46,841 nt of DNA from JAQUQI01 sp041650035 (GTDB taxonomy: Bacteria; Omnitrophota; Gorgyraeia; JABMRG01): assembly GCA_041650035.1 (NCBI GenBank), contig JBAZLY010000008.1, forward strand, positions 1 to 46,841. Reading direction: 5' to 3'. Below, piece by piece: positions 34,368-41,942 of the stretch (position 1 is the first letter of the stretch; each line of letters begins with the position of its first letter). The translations under genes were made by a program, and so were the position numbers. Under the pieces are notes generated by a model that was given only the letters and a program-made list of their open reading frames with translations, made no database searches and had not been told where the DNA came from.

Positions 34368-34695
34368 ATATTCTGTAATCCTTGTATTCCAAAAGCTCCA
34401 ACAGTTTGACCGTTATACTGCCCATAAAGGCGTGATGTTCGGGTTTGTCCCTTAGGCTGATAAGAAGGCTTACGCTCATCCCATAAGGCTTGATAAGCGA
34501 GGTCACGATATCTACAATATTGCCTAAACCGCTATTCTGCAGAAAAACAAGAGGCCTTTTTCCCGCCAGATAAGCGCCTGCCGCCAGGGCCATGGCCTCG
34601 TCCTCTTTCGTGCACGGGATATAATGCTCTATCCGGTCTATGAATTTTTTTAATTTTGAACAGGGCACGCCAAAAACAACGTCATAATGTTTCAT
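34345..34695 (-). CDS. Phosphonopyruvate decarboxylase, PYR (N-terminal-type) subunit
   Basis: 116 residues. The start VVFGVPCSKLKKFID and the catalytic Glu region CTKEDEAMALAAGAYLAGKRPLVF are the PYR domain of Ppd/ComD enzymes; LQNSGLGNIVDIVTSL and LLISLRDKPEHHAFMG follow. It is complete for this domain and ends where a single-chain Ppd continues into the linker, so the enzyme is split rather than frameshifted: both frames stay open through the 23-base overlap and the second chain has its own ATG. The central domain of larger TPP enzymes is absent. It is 4 bases from the PEP mutase stop. Confidence 0.8.
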   Translation of the reverse strand: MKHYDVVFGVPCSKLKKFIDRIEHYIPCTKEDEAMALAAGAYLAGKRPLVFLQNSGLGNIVDIVTSLIKPYGMSVSLLISLRDKPEHHAFMGSITVKLLELLEYKDYRIFDENEED

Positions 34696-35972
34696 TTTTT
34701 ACCGAATCTCCGCTCGATCATTTCAGTTTCTTTTATCGGCGTAAGGTATCTCATGTCATCAAGAGTCGCCGATAAACCCTTTTCTATGGCAAGGGTATTG
34801 TCATTCTCCTTGATAAGCCTCAAACCCTGGCGTATGGCCTTTATCTTAATCCTCTCCGTCTGGTTGGCAAGCACCACAACGGAAAACCCCGCCCGGAACA
34901 GATGACTGTTATTTATTTGAGGAAATTTTGTCGGCACTATAACAAGAGGCGTATCAGATCCCCACCGGCCTGGTATAGCGAGCGCCTCTTTACCCGTGGC
35001 CTCTCTCGTGTGTATCATAACCATATCAGCACCGCAGACGGCGTAATACCTAGCCCTTTTTACAGCCTCCGTCATGCCATAGCCTCGTATCAAGGCCTCT
35101 GTCCTTGCCACAATTATAAAATCCTTGGTATTCTGCGCGGCCTTGCCTGCCCTTATCTTCATGCCATGCTCTCGCATAGACAGTAACGGGGCCTTACCTC
35201 CCCACAATGAATTCTGTTTCGGAAACACATTATCTTCAACGCATATGCCGGCACAGCCGATCTTCTCAAATTCCCTGACCGTCCGGACAAAATTATGGAG
35301 CCCGCCGTATCCGTTGTCGGTATCAACTATCACCGGCAGTGATGCAGCGTCAACAATAGGCTTGGCGGCATTTAGCATATCTGTCATCGTTATAGAACCG
35401 TTATCCGTCAGCCCCAATCGTGCCGACACCTCAAATCCTGATACCCATATACCGTCAAAATCCGCCTCCTCCACAAGCCTTGCCGTTATCGCGTCTCCGG
35501 CGGAGACAAGCACGGCCTTCTTGCCCGTGTCAATAAATGTCTTCAGGTTCCTCCTGCGCCTTATGCCTTCCAGTATAGCGGTTGTTGTAATGTCAGGATA
35601 TGCCTCAACCTGGACCACCTTGCACAGTCTTAACCGTTTTATCTTTTTATACTCGCCCGGAAGCCAGTCATTACCGTGAACAACCATATCAACCTTATAT
35701 TTTTTAATATTCTCAAGCATAGTAGGGCGCCTGGAATCCATGCAGTCCTCGACAACCATATCAACACCTCTCACCGATCCTATAATAGCCTTTCTATCCT
35801 CAAAGGGTATTATAGGGTTTCTCTTGTATTTTTTTACAACATCGTCGGGATGGAGGCCTATGATCACAAAGTCCCCGAGCGCGCTTATCTTTTTGATGAA
35901 CTCCAGATGTCCCCGGTGAAAAAGATCTCCAGCCATCGTGGCATATACCACTTTTTTCTTTTTATTTTTCAT
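34692..35972 (-). CDS. aepX: Cytidylyltransferase-PEP mutase fusion
   Basis: 426 residues from the ATG at 35972 (GAGG 7 bases upstream; an in-frame GTG at 36020 lies further up in the leader). Residues 1-140 are a nucleotidyltransferase with HxGH at 19-22 (LFHRGHLEFI), of the TagD/PntC style. Residues 145-400 are PEP mutase: IWVSGFEVSARLGLTDNG, IVDTDNGYGG, VEDNVFPKQNSLWGG (the normal EDKxxxxxNS read as EDNxxxxxNS, at 246-255), IVARTEALI and MVMIHTREA. The key residues for PEP isomerisation to phosphonopyruvate (Asp, Asp-x-Asp, Glu, Lys252, Asn254, Arg, His) are present. First gene of the 35-gene run; the N-domain may activate the final phosphonate with CTP. Confidence 0.9.
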   Translation of the reverse strand: MKNKKKKVVYATMAGDLFHRGHLEFIKKISALGDFVIIGLHPDDVVKKYKRNPIIPFEDRKAIIGSVRGVDMVVEDCMDSRRPTMLENIKKYKVDMVVHGNDWLPGEYKKIKRLRLCKVVQVEAYPDITTTAILEGIRRRRNLKTFIDTGKKAVLVSAGDAITARLVEEADFDGIWVSGFEVSARLGLTDNGSITMTDMLNAAKPIVDAASLPVIVDTDNGYGGLHNFVRTVREFEKIGCAGICVEDNVFPKQNSLWGGKAPLLSMREHGMKIRAGKAAQNTKDFIIVARTEALIRGYGMTEAVKRARYYAVCGADMVMIHTREATGKEALAIPGRWGSDTPLVIVPTKFPQINNSHLFRAGFSVVVLANQTERIKIKAIRQGLRLIKENDNTLAIEKGLSATLDDMRYLTPIKETEMIERRFGKK

Positions 35973-36022
35973 AATAGTACCTCGCACAGCTGTATTTCCG
36001 GTGTGAACAATTTTAAACACCA

Positions 36023-36040
36023 GCGGCCGGCAGGGGCCGC
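36023..36040. promoter_or_regulatory. GC-rich inverted repeat in the operon leader
   Basis: GCGGCC-N6-GGCCGC, perfect 6-bp stem with a 6-base loop, inside the predicted 5' leader. No run of T follows on the minus strand, so it is not a normal terminator; it could protect the long transcript or be a second protein site. Confidence 0.35.
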
Positions 36041-36047
36041 GGATATT

Positions 36048-36064
36048 TGTTCATTTGTTGAACA
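36048..36064. promoter_or_regulatory. Operator-like palindrome overlapping promoter
   Basis: A perfect inverted repeat TGTTCA-N5-TGAACA that touches the last base of the -10 box (36064-36069) and covers the likely transcription start. This is where a repressor would block the polymerase. A further TGAACA half-site is at 36004-36009. A good candidate for binding by the MarR-type regulator encoded four genes downstream. Confidence 0.5.
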
Positions 36065-36121
36065 TTATACTGGTTTGAGGCAATTAATGCAAGGGAAAAT
36101 ATAAAGAAATGGGGGTTTACT

Positions 36122-37726
36122 TTATCCGCGGGCGGGGCGTTTTACCGGAAGCCTTGGGGCAAGAGGCGATATCCTGCCGGATTTGAAGGTATAGTATTTG
36201 CCGCAATACCCGCATAAGGCCTTAGCGCGGGTAAGTTTAAGCCTACCCCCGCATTCGCATGCCCAGCCGATCTGTTTTGCCGGAACACCGGCTACCATGC
36301 AGTGATCAGGCACGTCCTTTTTTACCACTGCCCCGGCCCCCACAAAGGCATAACTGCCTATCGTAACGCCCGATACTATCGTGGCATTAGCGCCTATCGA
36401 GGCCCCTTTTTTAACAAGTGTTGGCAGAAATTCTTTTTTTCTGTCTATAAAGGCCCTCGGCGTGTAAACATTGGTAAATACGCATGACGGGCCGCAAAAC
36501 ACATCATCTTCCAGGCATACGCCTTTATACACGGAGACATTATTTTGTATCTTACAACCGTTTCCGATCTTGACATCAGGGCCGATAGAAACGTTTTGGC
36601 CTATCACGCAGTTTTTACCTATGTCGGAACCGGAAAGTATATGTGAAAAATGCCATATCCTCGTCCCGTCTCCTATCCTAACACCCTCCTCTACATATGA
36701 GCTCTGATGGCAAAAATAATCTCTCCCGGTCAAGGCCTTGCGCGCGCCTGCCTCTTCTTTTCTTATCAGCATATCCGCCTCCTCAAGAACGCTTAAAACC
36801 CTTAACCCCTCCCTGCCATCTGTCAACGGGGTCTTTCTTTCTTTGACACAACGGATAAAATGCGCTATCTCCTCCTTTAACGGTTCCTTTTTATCGGTTT
36901 CTATCACCTGACAATCCGCCTTTACGGCGACAGGCAGGTTGCCGTTATGCCATGTTATCCTGTGGGGATAGATAAACAGCTTCTCCTGTGTCATATCATC
37001 GAAAACCGCCATGGCCTTTGAGCCTACGACGACAAGCTTTTGCTCCTTGTAAGGATTAAGCCAGCTTACAAATATATGCGCCTTGACCTTGTTTCTGAAT
37101 TCAAGAGTTGTCAGTGTAACGTCGTGGACCTTTTTGCTAAGATAATCCTCTCCGAAACAGCCTATCTTTACAGGCCTGTCATTTAATAGCATGAGTATTA
37201 CGGAAATATCATGCGGGGCAAAACTCCAAAGGATATTCTCCTCAACCCTCACCTTGCCTATATTAAGCCTGTTGGAATTTATATACTGCATATCACCCAG
37301 GCGGCCCTCATCGATGATCTCCTTAAGCCTGATTACAGCGGGGTGATATTGCAGGATATGGCCTACCATCAATACACGCCTCTCTCTGTCGGCGATGCGG
37401 ACAAGCTCTGTGCCGGCCTTAGTATTAAGCGCCAGCGGCTTTTCCACAAACACGTCCTTACCGGCAAGAAGCGCGGACCTGGCCTGGTCAAAATGGACGG
37501 AGGCCGGAGTTGATATAAGGACAGCATTGATCAGCGGGTCTTGCAAGATATCCTTAAAATTGCCGGTAAAACGGACACCCGGAAACGCGGGTTCCTTTTC
37601 TCTGATAACCCGGCTGTCGGCGTCACAAGCCGCGTGGAGAAACCCTGTCTCATAGGCATTACGAAGTATATTCTTACCCCAATAACCTAAACCGGCAACT
37701 GCTAATCTTATTTCCCGACTTTGCAT
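36122..37726 (-). CDS. Fusion of Gfo/Idh/MocA oxidoreductase, hexapeptide N-acetyltransferase and zinc ribbon (WbpB-WbpD-like)
   Basis: 534 residues. Residues 1-330 are a Gfo/Idh/MocA dehydrogenase (LAVAGLGYWGKNI, EKP at 95-97). Residues 343-487 are a left-handed beta-helix acyltransferase close to WbpD/WlbB (TRIWHFSHILSGSDIGKN, IGQNVSIGPDV, VAGVPAKQIGW). Cys490, Cys492, Cys505 and Cys508 make a C-terminal zinc ribbon. In the WbpB/E/D route the dehydrogenase makes a 3-keto UDP-GlcNAc uronate, an aminotransferase aminates it and WbpD acetylates it. Here two of those steps are in one protein; the WbpE step may be done by the DegT protein at 556-1710. Last gene of the promoter unit starting at 39853. 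Confidence 0.9.
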   Translation of the reverse strand: MQSREIRLAVAGLGYWGKNILRNAYETGFLHAACDADSRVIREKEPAFPGVRFTGNFKDILQDPLINAVLISTPASVHFDQARSALLAGKDVFVEKPLALNTKAGTELVRIADRERRVLMVGHILQYHPAVIRLKEIIDEGRLGDMQYINSNRLNIGKVRVEENILWSFAPHDISVILMLLNDRPVKIGCFGEDYLSKKVHDVTLTTLEFRNKVKAHIFVSWLNPYKEQKLVVVGSKAMAVFDDMTQEKLFIYPHRITWHNGNLPVAVKADCQVIETDKKEPLKEEIAHFIRCVKERKTPLTDGREGLRVLSVLEEADMLIRKEEAGARKALTGRDYFCHQSSYVEEGVRIGDGTRIWHFSHILSGSDIGKNCVIGQNVSIGPDVKIGNGCKIQNNVSVYKGVCLEDDVFCGPSCVFTNVYTPRAFIDRKKEFLPTLVKKGASIGANATIVSGVTIGSYAFVGAGAVVKKDVPDHCMVAGVPAKQIGWACECGGRLKLTRAKALCGYCGKYYTFKSGRISPLAPRLPVKRPARG

Positions 37727-37740
37727 ATATATTCCATGTT

Positions 37741-38802
37741 TTATTCAAAAGAGCGATAGCTTGTCCCGCGCGCCCATTCACACACATCCTCAATGATCTT
37801 TTCCTTTGAGGCCGATGGCCTCCAGCCGTAATCCGCACAGACCCTGCTGTTATCAGTAATGTATACCGGCACGTCAAAGGGCCTTGTCCTTGACTCTGAT
37901 AAAATACGGGTCTTATTACCCGTTACAGACCGGCATAAAACCGTAAGCTCCAGTAATGACAATGAATTGCCCGCGCCGCCGCCGACATTATAAACCCGGG
38001 CACTGCCCTTATCCATACCGTCTATCTGCATACCTATAAGGCGGCAGAGGTCATCTATATGCAGAATATCCCTTATCTGCCTGCCTTTGCCTGACCATCC
38101 GATATATGAAAGGGGCTTTTTAAAAAGATGTGCCAGGGTCCACAAGCTGATGAAACCCTGATCGGTTTTGCCAAACTGCCATGGCCCGGCTACAACACCA
38201 AGCCTGTTTATTACAGCCCCTATACTGTAATTAACGGCATATTCGGTAAGCAGTAATTCGCAGGAAAGCTTTGTCGCGCCATAAAGGCTTTTAGCGCCTT
38301 CAAGACAGAAGTCTTCGCTTATGCCTCTTGACGAAAAACCTTTTATTCCGCGTTTTTCATTCCACACAAAACGTGACTTTTCCTCTTTGATCTTGAGGGC
38401 ATTTATGCCGGTATAAGGATAAACCCTGCTTGTTGATAAGAAGATAAAGTCGCTTGCCTTTTTACGTGCCAACTCAAGACAGTTAACCATACCCATTAGA
38501 TTTGTGTTAATTACATATTCAGGACCTGACGATATATCGGCAAACACTGAAGGCTCGGCACTGCACTCTATGATAAGCCCGATAGGGCCTTTTATATCGA
38601 GGTCCTCACGGCACCTGATATCACCATGAAAAAAACTTATGCCGTTACAGGTCAGCCTTTGAATATTAAGCTCGGAGCCGCGCCTTTTAAGATTATCAAG
38701 GGCGATAATACCCGCCTTAGGATATCTCTGTTTAAGGTATAAGCAGATATTACTGCCTATAAATCCCGCGCCACCTGTTACCAGAATATTTTTATACTCC
38801 AA
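37741..38802 (-). CDS. NAD-dependent epimerase, CDP-paratose/tyvelose epimerase-like
   Basis: 353 residues. NILVTGGAGFIGSNICLYL binds NAD; KSLYGATKLSCELLL holds the YxxxK pair; NRLGVVAGPWQFGKTDQGF and GKGRQIRDILHIDDL are typical of the CDP-tyvelose 2-epimerase group. The start codon is TTG at 38802 (GGGGG about 6 bases upstream), overlapping the previous gene by 11 bases; no better start exists in frame. Probably epimerises a nucleotide-sugar, the exact one unknown. Confidence 0.85.
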   Translation of the reverse strand: MEYKNILVTGGAGFIGSNICLYLKQRYPKAGIIALDNLKRRGSELNIQRLTCNGISFFHGDIRCREDLDIKGPIGLIIECSAEPSVFADISSGPEYVINTNLMGMVNCLELARKKASDFIFLSTSRVYPYTGINALKIKEEKSRFVWNEKRGIKGFSSRGISEDFCLEGAKSLYGATKLSCELLLTEYAVNYSIGAVINRLGVVAGPWQFGKTDQGFISLWTLAHLFKKPLSYIGWSGKGRQIRDILHIDDLCRLIGMQIDGMDKGSARVYNVGGGAGNSLSLLELTVLCRSVTGNKTRILSESRTRPFDVPVYITDNSRVCADYGWRPSASKEKIIEDVCEWARGTSYRSFE

Positions 38803-39853
38803 TCCTTGCCCCCATCTCTTCGCACATCTGTTTTAGCGTCTCATCCAGGTTATATTGAAAATCCCACTTTGGATAATGGCCTTTGAATTTAGACACATCG
38901 GATACATACCAGATATGGTCTCCTGCCCTGGCCTTGTCACGATACTCCATATTCGCCTTTTTACCTGTTATGGCCTCTATTTTCTTTATCGCCTCGATAA
39001 CGGAGGCATTTGAATGCCTCGCCCCGCCCATATTATACACCTCGCCCTGCCGGGGGTTCTGATAAAAATGATAAAAGGCGTTTACCAGATCATGGGAATG
39101 CATATTATCCCTTACCTGCTTCCCCTTATAACCGTTAATGACGTATCTTTTACCGGAAAGTATACATTTGATAAGGTAGGCGAGAAAACCGTGCAAGACA
39201 ACGCCGCTATGATAGGGGCCTGTAAGACAGCCTCCTCTGAATACAGCTGTTTTTAAACCGAAATACCTGCCGTATTCCTGCACAAGCAGATCGGCTGAGG
39301 CCTTTGACACGCCAAACAAACTGTGCGTGGACATGTCAATACCCATCGTCTCGTCAATACCCTGATAAAACCTGTGTCCCGGCGGCAGTTCATACCTTGT
39401 ATCAAGCTCTATAAACGGCAGAGTATTGGGGCTGTCTCCATAGACCTTGTTTGTTGAGGTAAATATGAAAACCGCTTCAGGGCAATGCCTACGAAAGGCC
39501 TCAAGGAGCAAAAGCGTGGCAGAGGCATTCACGCTAAAATCTGTTTCAGGGTCTGTCGCCGCCCAATCATGAGAAGGCTGGGCGGCTGTATGAACGATTA
39601 AGTCAAATCTTTCCCCGCTGAACACTTCATCTATGCCGGCCTTGTCCCTTATGTCAATATCAATATGCCGAAAATCCGGAAATTTTCCGGTAAGAAGCTC
39701 TTTATTCCACAAGGTGCCGGCATCAGGGCCAAAAAAAAAGCTTCTCATGTTATTATCAATTCCTGTAACGTGAAAGCCCTTTTGAGAAAAAAACCTGACG
39801 GCCTCTGAACCGATCAATCCGCTGGAACCTGTTACCAATATATTTGGGATCAT
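38792..39853 (-). CDS. NAD-dependent epimerase, CDP-paratose 2-epimerase-like (Phe in place of active-site Tyr)
   Basis: 353 residues. NILVTGSSGLIGSEAVRFF starts the Rossmann fold; FIFTSTNKVYGD and HSLFGVSKASADLLVQEYG correspond to the active site, but the Tyr of YxxxK is Phe. GKQVRDNMHSHDLVNAFYHF matches the CDP-paratose epimerase-like group, whose members with this HSLFG motif exist, so the change may be a property of the subfamily. AGGCTAA precedes the ATG at 39853. First gene of the unit driven by the promoter at 39899-39927. Substrate unknown. Confidence 0.85.
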   Translation of the reverse strand: MIPNILVTGSSGLIGSEAVRFFSQKGFHVTGIDNNMRSFFFGPDAGTLWNKELLTGKFPDFRHIDIDIRDKAGIDEVFSGERFDLIVHTAAQPSHDWAATDPETDFSVNASATLLLLEAFRRHCPEAVFIFTSTNKVYGDSPNTLPFIELDTRYELPPGHRFYQGIDETMGIDMSTHSLFGVSKASADLLVQEYGRYFGLKTAVFRGGCLTGPYHSGVVLHGFLAYLIKCILSGKRYVINGYKGKQVRDNMHSHDLVNAFYHFYQNPRQGEVYNMGGARHSNASVIEAIKKIEAITGKKANMEYRDKARAGDHIWYVSDVSKFKGHYPKWDFQYNLDETLKQMCEEMGARIGV

Positions 39854-39890
39854 TTAGCCTGTATAGACAGTTTAATTAACGCAAAAACTC

Positions 39891-39927
39891 TGGTATGAAT
39901 ACTACCATATTTTGACTGTTTCGTCAA
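39891..39927 (-). promoter_or_regulatory. Sigma70-like promoter with extended -10 and dyad
   Basis: On the minus strand TTGACG (39922-39927), a 17-base spacer and TAGTAT (39899-39904), preceded by TGG as an extended -10. The dyad TGGTA-N7-TACCA (39891-39907) spans the -10 box and might be an operator. The ATG at 39853 is 46 bases below the -10. The gap 39854-39972 has no other recognisable element. Confidence 0.6.
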
Positions 39928-39972
39928 CACCGGGGATATGCCTTGCGCAGGATAGGGCCACGTCTTTAAGGA

Positions 39973-41244
39973 TTAAAATTTATGGATAACCAGGCCCGTA
40001 ATAGGTTTAGGATAAAAATAGGTGGATTTGTGAGGCATCCTTTCATCGTTTTCAGCCAGCGTTATCACGTCATCCATTGTGGACGGGTTCACCAATACAC
40101 CCAAACCATGCCTGCCCCGGTTGACCTGGGTTATAAGCTCCGCACTGTCCTTGTAATAATAGATATTGCGCTCTTTTCCGACGCGTTCTTTTATCCTCAA
40201 AAGCCTCTTGAATATGATATTATGCAGTATGGAGACATCAAGTTCTTTCCATCTAAGAGAAGCGCTTTTGGGTTCCATGTCCTTTATAATATCCTTGTCT
40301 TTAAGGCACACAAAGATATATGTTTTTTTATAATACATTACAAAGGCGCATTTTTTTAATGAAAACGCACGTTTTAAAAACCCTCCAACAGCGGCCGGTC
40401 TGATTATCCTGACATCAAAATGCGGCATTAGCCTGTCTTTTATATGATCAATGCCAAAACCTGCCGGCAATTCCCCGATGGCCCGGTGTGTCGGAAGTAT
40501 CCTAAGCCCCTTATCACGCGAACTTACAAAATATGTCAGGGTAAATCTGTGCCCGCTCATGTGCGGGGTTTTTGATTTAAAGTAATCCCTTACCTTTACC
40601 GACGCTTTAAAACGGTGGTGCCCGTCTGCTATAAATGTCCTGGAACAAGCCAGTCTTTTAACTATACCGGCTATTGATTCCTTATCGGTAAGACGCCATA
40701 ACCTATGCCTGCTGTTGTCGGCGCGTATATCCAACTCCGGCAGACTCTTTTTGATTATCCTTTTTAACTCCGCCTGACATAAACCGTCCTTGTCCTGAAA
40801 CACCATAAAGACAGGACTTAGGTGGGCCTTGACAGCCTTCATCAGGTTTACCCTGTCAAGCAAAGGTTTTAAAAATACATTCTCGTGCGGCAGAGGGGAA
40901 TTACCCCTTGGGCCTTCAAGCTTAAGAAGCGAAAGAAATCCAAGCCTTGTTGACAACCTGCCATTAAATAAAAATTCCTGTTCATAAATATACAACGACT
41001 CCGTGCTGTCTTCGCGTAAAAGGCCTTTGTCTATCCATGAAGAAAGCTCATGACCGGCCCGGCGATACCCGCTCTTAACACCCTTGCGTTCGGGAAGAAC
41101 TATTTTTACGATATTATAAGGAGATTTTTTTAAAAACCCGCCTCGCTGCCGCCTATTTATCACATCATAAGGTGGGCATACAACCTTGTCTAATCTTATA
41201 CCGTTATCGTATCTTAGGGCCTTAAAAGGCGCTATCCTAACCAT
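39973..41244 (-). CDS. DUF1015 family protein
   Basis: 423 residues from the ATG at 41244 (AAGGGG upstream); a TTG at 41277 would overlap the VanZ gene. Diagnostic sequence is all present: VVCPPYDVINRRQ, YNIVKIVLPERKG, YIYEQEF, PLPHENVFLKPLLDRVNLM, FIADGHHRFKAS and LRILPTHRAIGEL. DUF1015 (PF06245) proteins are widespread and conserved but without a proven function. It follows a VanZ-like gene by 11 bases, so the two are co-transcribed. No signal peptide, hence cytosolic. Confidence 0.9.
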   Translation of the reverse strand: MVRIAPFKALRYDNGIRLDKVVCPPYDVINRRQRGGFLKKSPYNIVKIVLPERKGVKSGYRRAGHELSSWIDKGLLREDSTESLYIYEQEFLFNGRLSTRLGFLSLLKLEGPRGNSPLPHENVFLKPLLDRVNLMKAVKAHLSPVFMVFQDKDGLCQAELKRIIKKSLPELDIRADNSRHRLWRLTDKESIAGIVKRLACSRTFIADGHHRFKASVKVRDYFKSKTPHMSGHRFTLTYFVSSRDKGLRILPTHRAIGELPAGFGIDHIKDRLMPHFDVRIIRPAAVGGFLKRAFSLKKCAFVMYYKKTYIFVCLKDKDIIKDMEPKSASLRWKELDVSILHNIIFKRLLRIKERVGKERNIYYYKDSAELITQVNRGRHGLGVLVNPSTMDDVITLAENDERMPHKSTYFYPKPITGLVIHKF

Positions 41245-41255
41245 ATATTCCCCTT

Positions 41256-41624
41256 TTATCTTTTCCCTTTGAGACAAAAAAACAAAACGCCTGATAAGGC
41301 GCCGGCGGCGTTACACAGGATATCCGGTATCTCCAAACCCCTGTGGGGCAGGAATAACTGGTAGATCTCTATTAAGACCCCATAAATAAAAGCGGTGCCA
41401 AACGCCCTAACCCCGGATACAAGCTGTGATATATCCACACCCATATTGTAAAAGGCCCTGAAAAGCAGAAATGATAATACCGCATAAGCAATGAAATGAA
41501 ATATCTTGTCAGGGCATATACCGAATTCTACTTCCCGCGGGACAGCAATAGATGACAAAACGAATATGGCAAGAGCGCATATTATAACGGGAAACCGATA
41601 TTTTAAAAAATGTCCTTCCGCCAT
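41256..41624 (-). CDS. VanZ-like membrane protein
   Basis: 122 residues with four hydrophobic segments (VIICALAIFVLSSIAV, FHFIAYAVLSFLLFRAF, FGTAFIYGVLIEIYQLF and ICNAAGALSGVLFF-type end). KIFHFIAYAVL and IEIYQLFLPHRGLEIPDILCN are the conserved VanZ motifs. The original VanZ gives low teicoplanin resistance, but most relatives have no known role. It lies between FmdB-type zinc ribbon and DUF1015 genes and is 3 bases from the former; it shares the operon but has no clear link in function. Confidence 0.85.
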   Translation of the reverse strand: MAEGHFLKYRFPVIICALAIFVLSSIAVPREVEFGICPDKIFHFIAYAVLSFLLFRAFYNMGVDISQLVSGVRAFGTAFIYGVLIEIYQLFLPHRGLEIPDILCNAAGALSGVLFFCLKGKR

Positions 41625-41627
41625 GCG

Positions 41628-41903
41628 CTATTTCCCGGAATTCGGACAGTTGGGACACGATGATTTTTTGCCGGCGGAGCAATGGTCTGACCCTTCTTTT
41701 TCAGCCTTGCGTTTATAATCAGGCTTACGGTAATCAGTGGCATAAAAACCAGCACCCTTGAGAATAAAACCCGAACCGGAACTTATAAGGCGGTGCACTT
41801 TTCCGGTACAAAATTTGCATTTTTTAACAGGCGCAGCGGTAATAGACTGAAACTCCTCAAAGATCTTGCCGCATTTTTCGCATTTATATTCATACGTCGG
41901 CAT
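41628..41903 (-). CDS. FmdB family zinc ribbon protein
   Basis: 91 residues from the ATG at 41903, since the family begins MPTYEYKC; an ATG 18 bases upstream in frame is possible. Cysteines in CEKCG and CKFC make the zinc ribbon, and the stretch GSGFILKGAGFYATDY is the family end. A second cysteine group near the C-terminus (CPNCPNSG) may bind another metal. The function is not established; it has been called a regulatory protein. GGAGGGGG sits upstream. Follows dnaJ by 39 bases. Confidence 0.9.
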   Translation of the reverse strand: MPTYEYKCEKCGKIFEEFQSITAAPVKKCKFCTGKVHRLISSGSGFILKGAGFYATDYRKPDYKRKAEKEGSDHCSAGKKSSCPNCPNSGK

Positions 41904-41942
41904 ATCAGTTCCCCCTCCCATGCGGGTTGTTTACCGGACAGG

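Larger units (their letters stand above)
35973..36121 (-). promoter_or_regulatory. Promoter and leader region of the large operon
   Basis: This is the only gap of over 100 bases left of 39.85 kb. It holds a sigma70-like promoter on the minus strand: a perfect TATAAT (ATTATA on plus at 36064-36069) and TTGCAT (36087-36092, 3 of 6 matches) with a spacer of 17 bases. The transcript would start near 36057 and leave a leader of about 85 bases before the ATG at 35972. The same stretch contains the palindrome and the GC hairpin listed separately. Confidence 0.65.
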
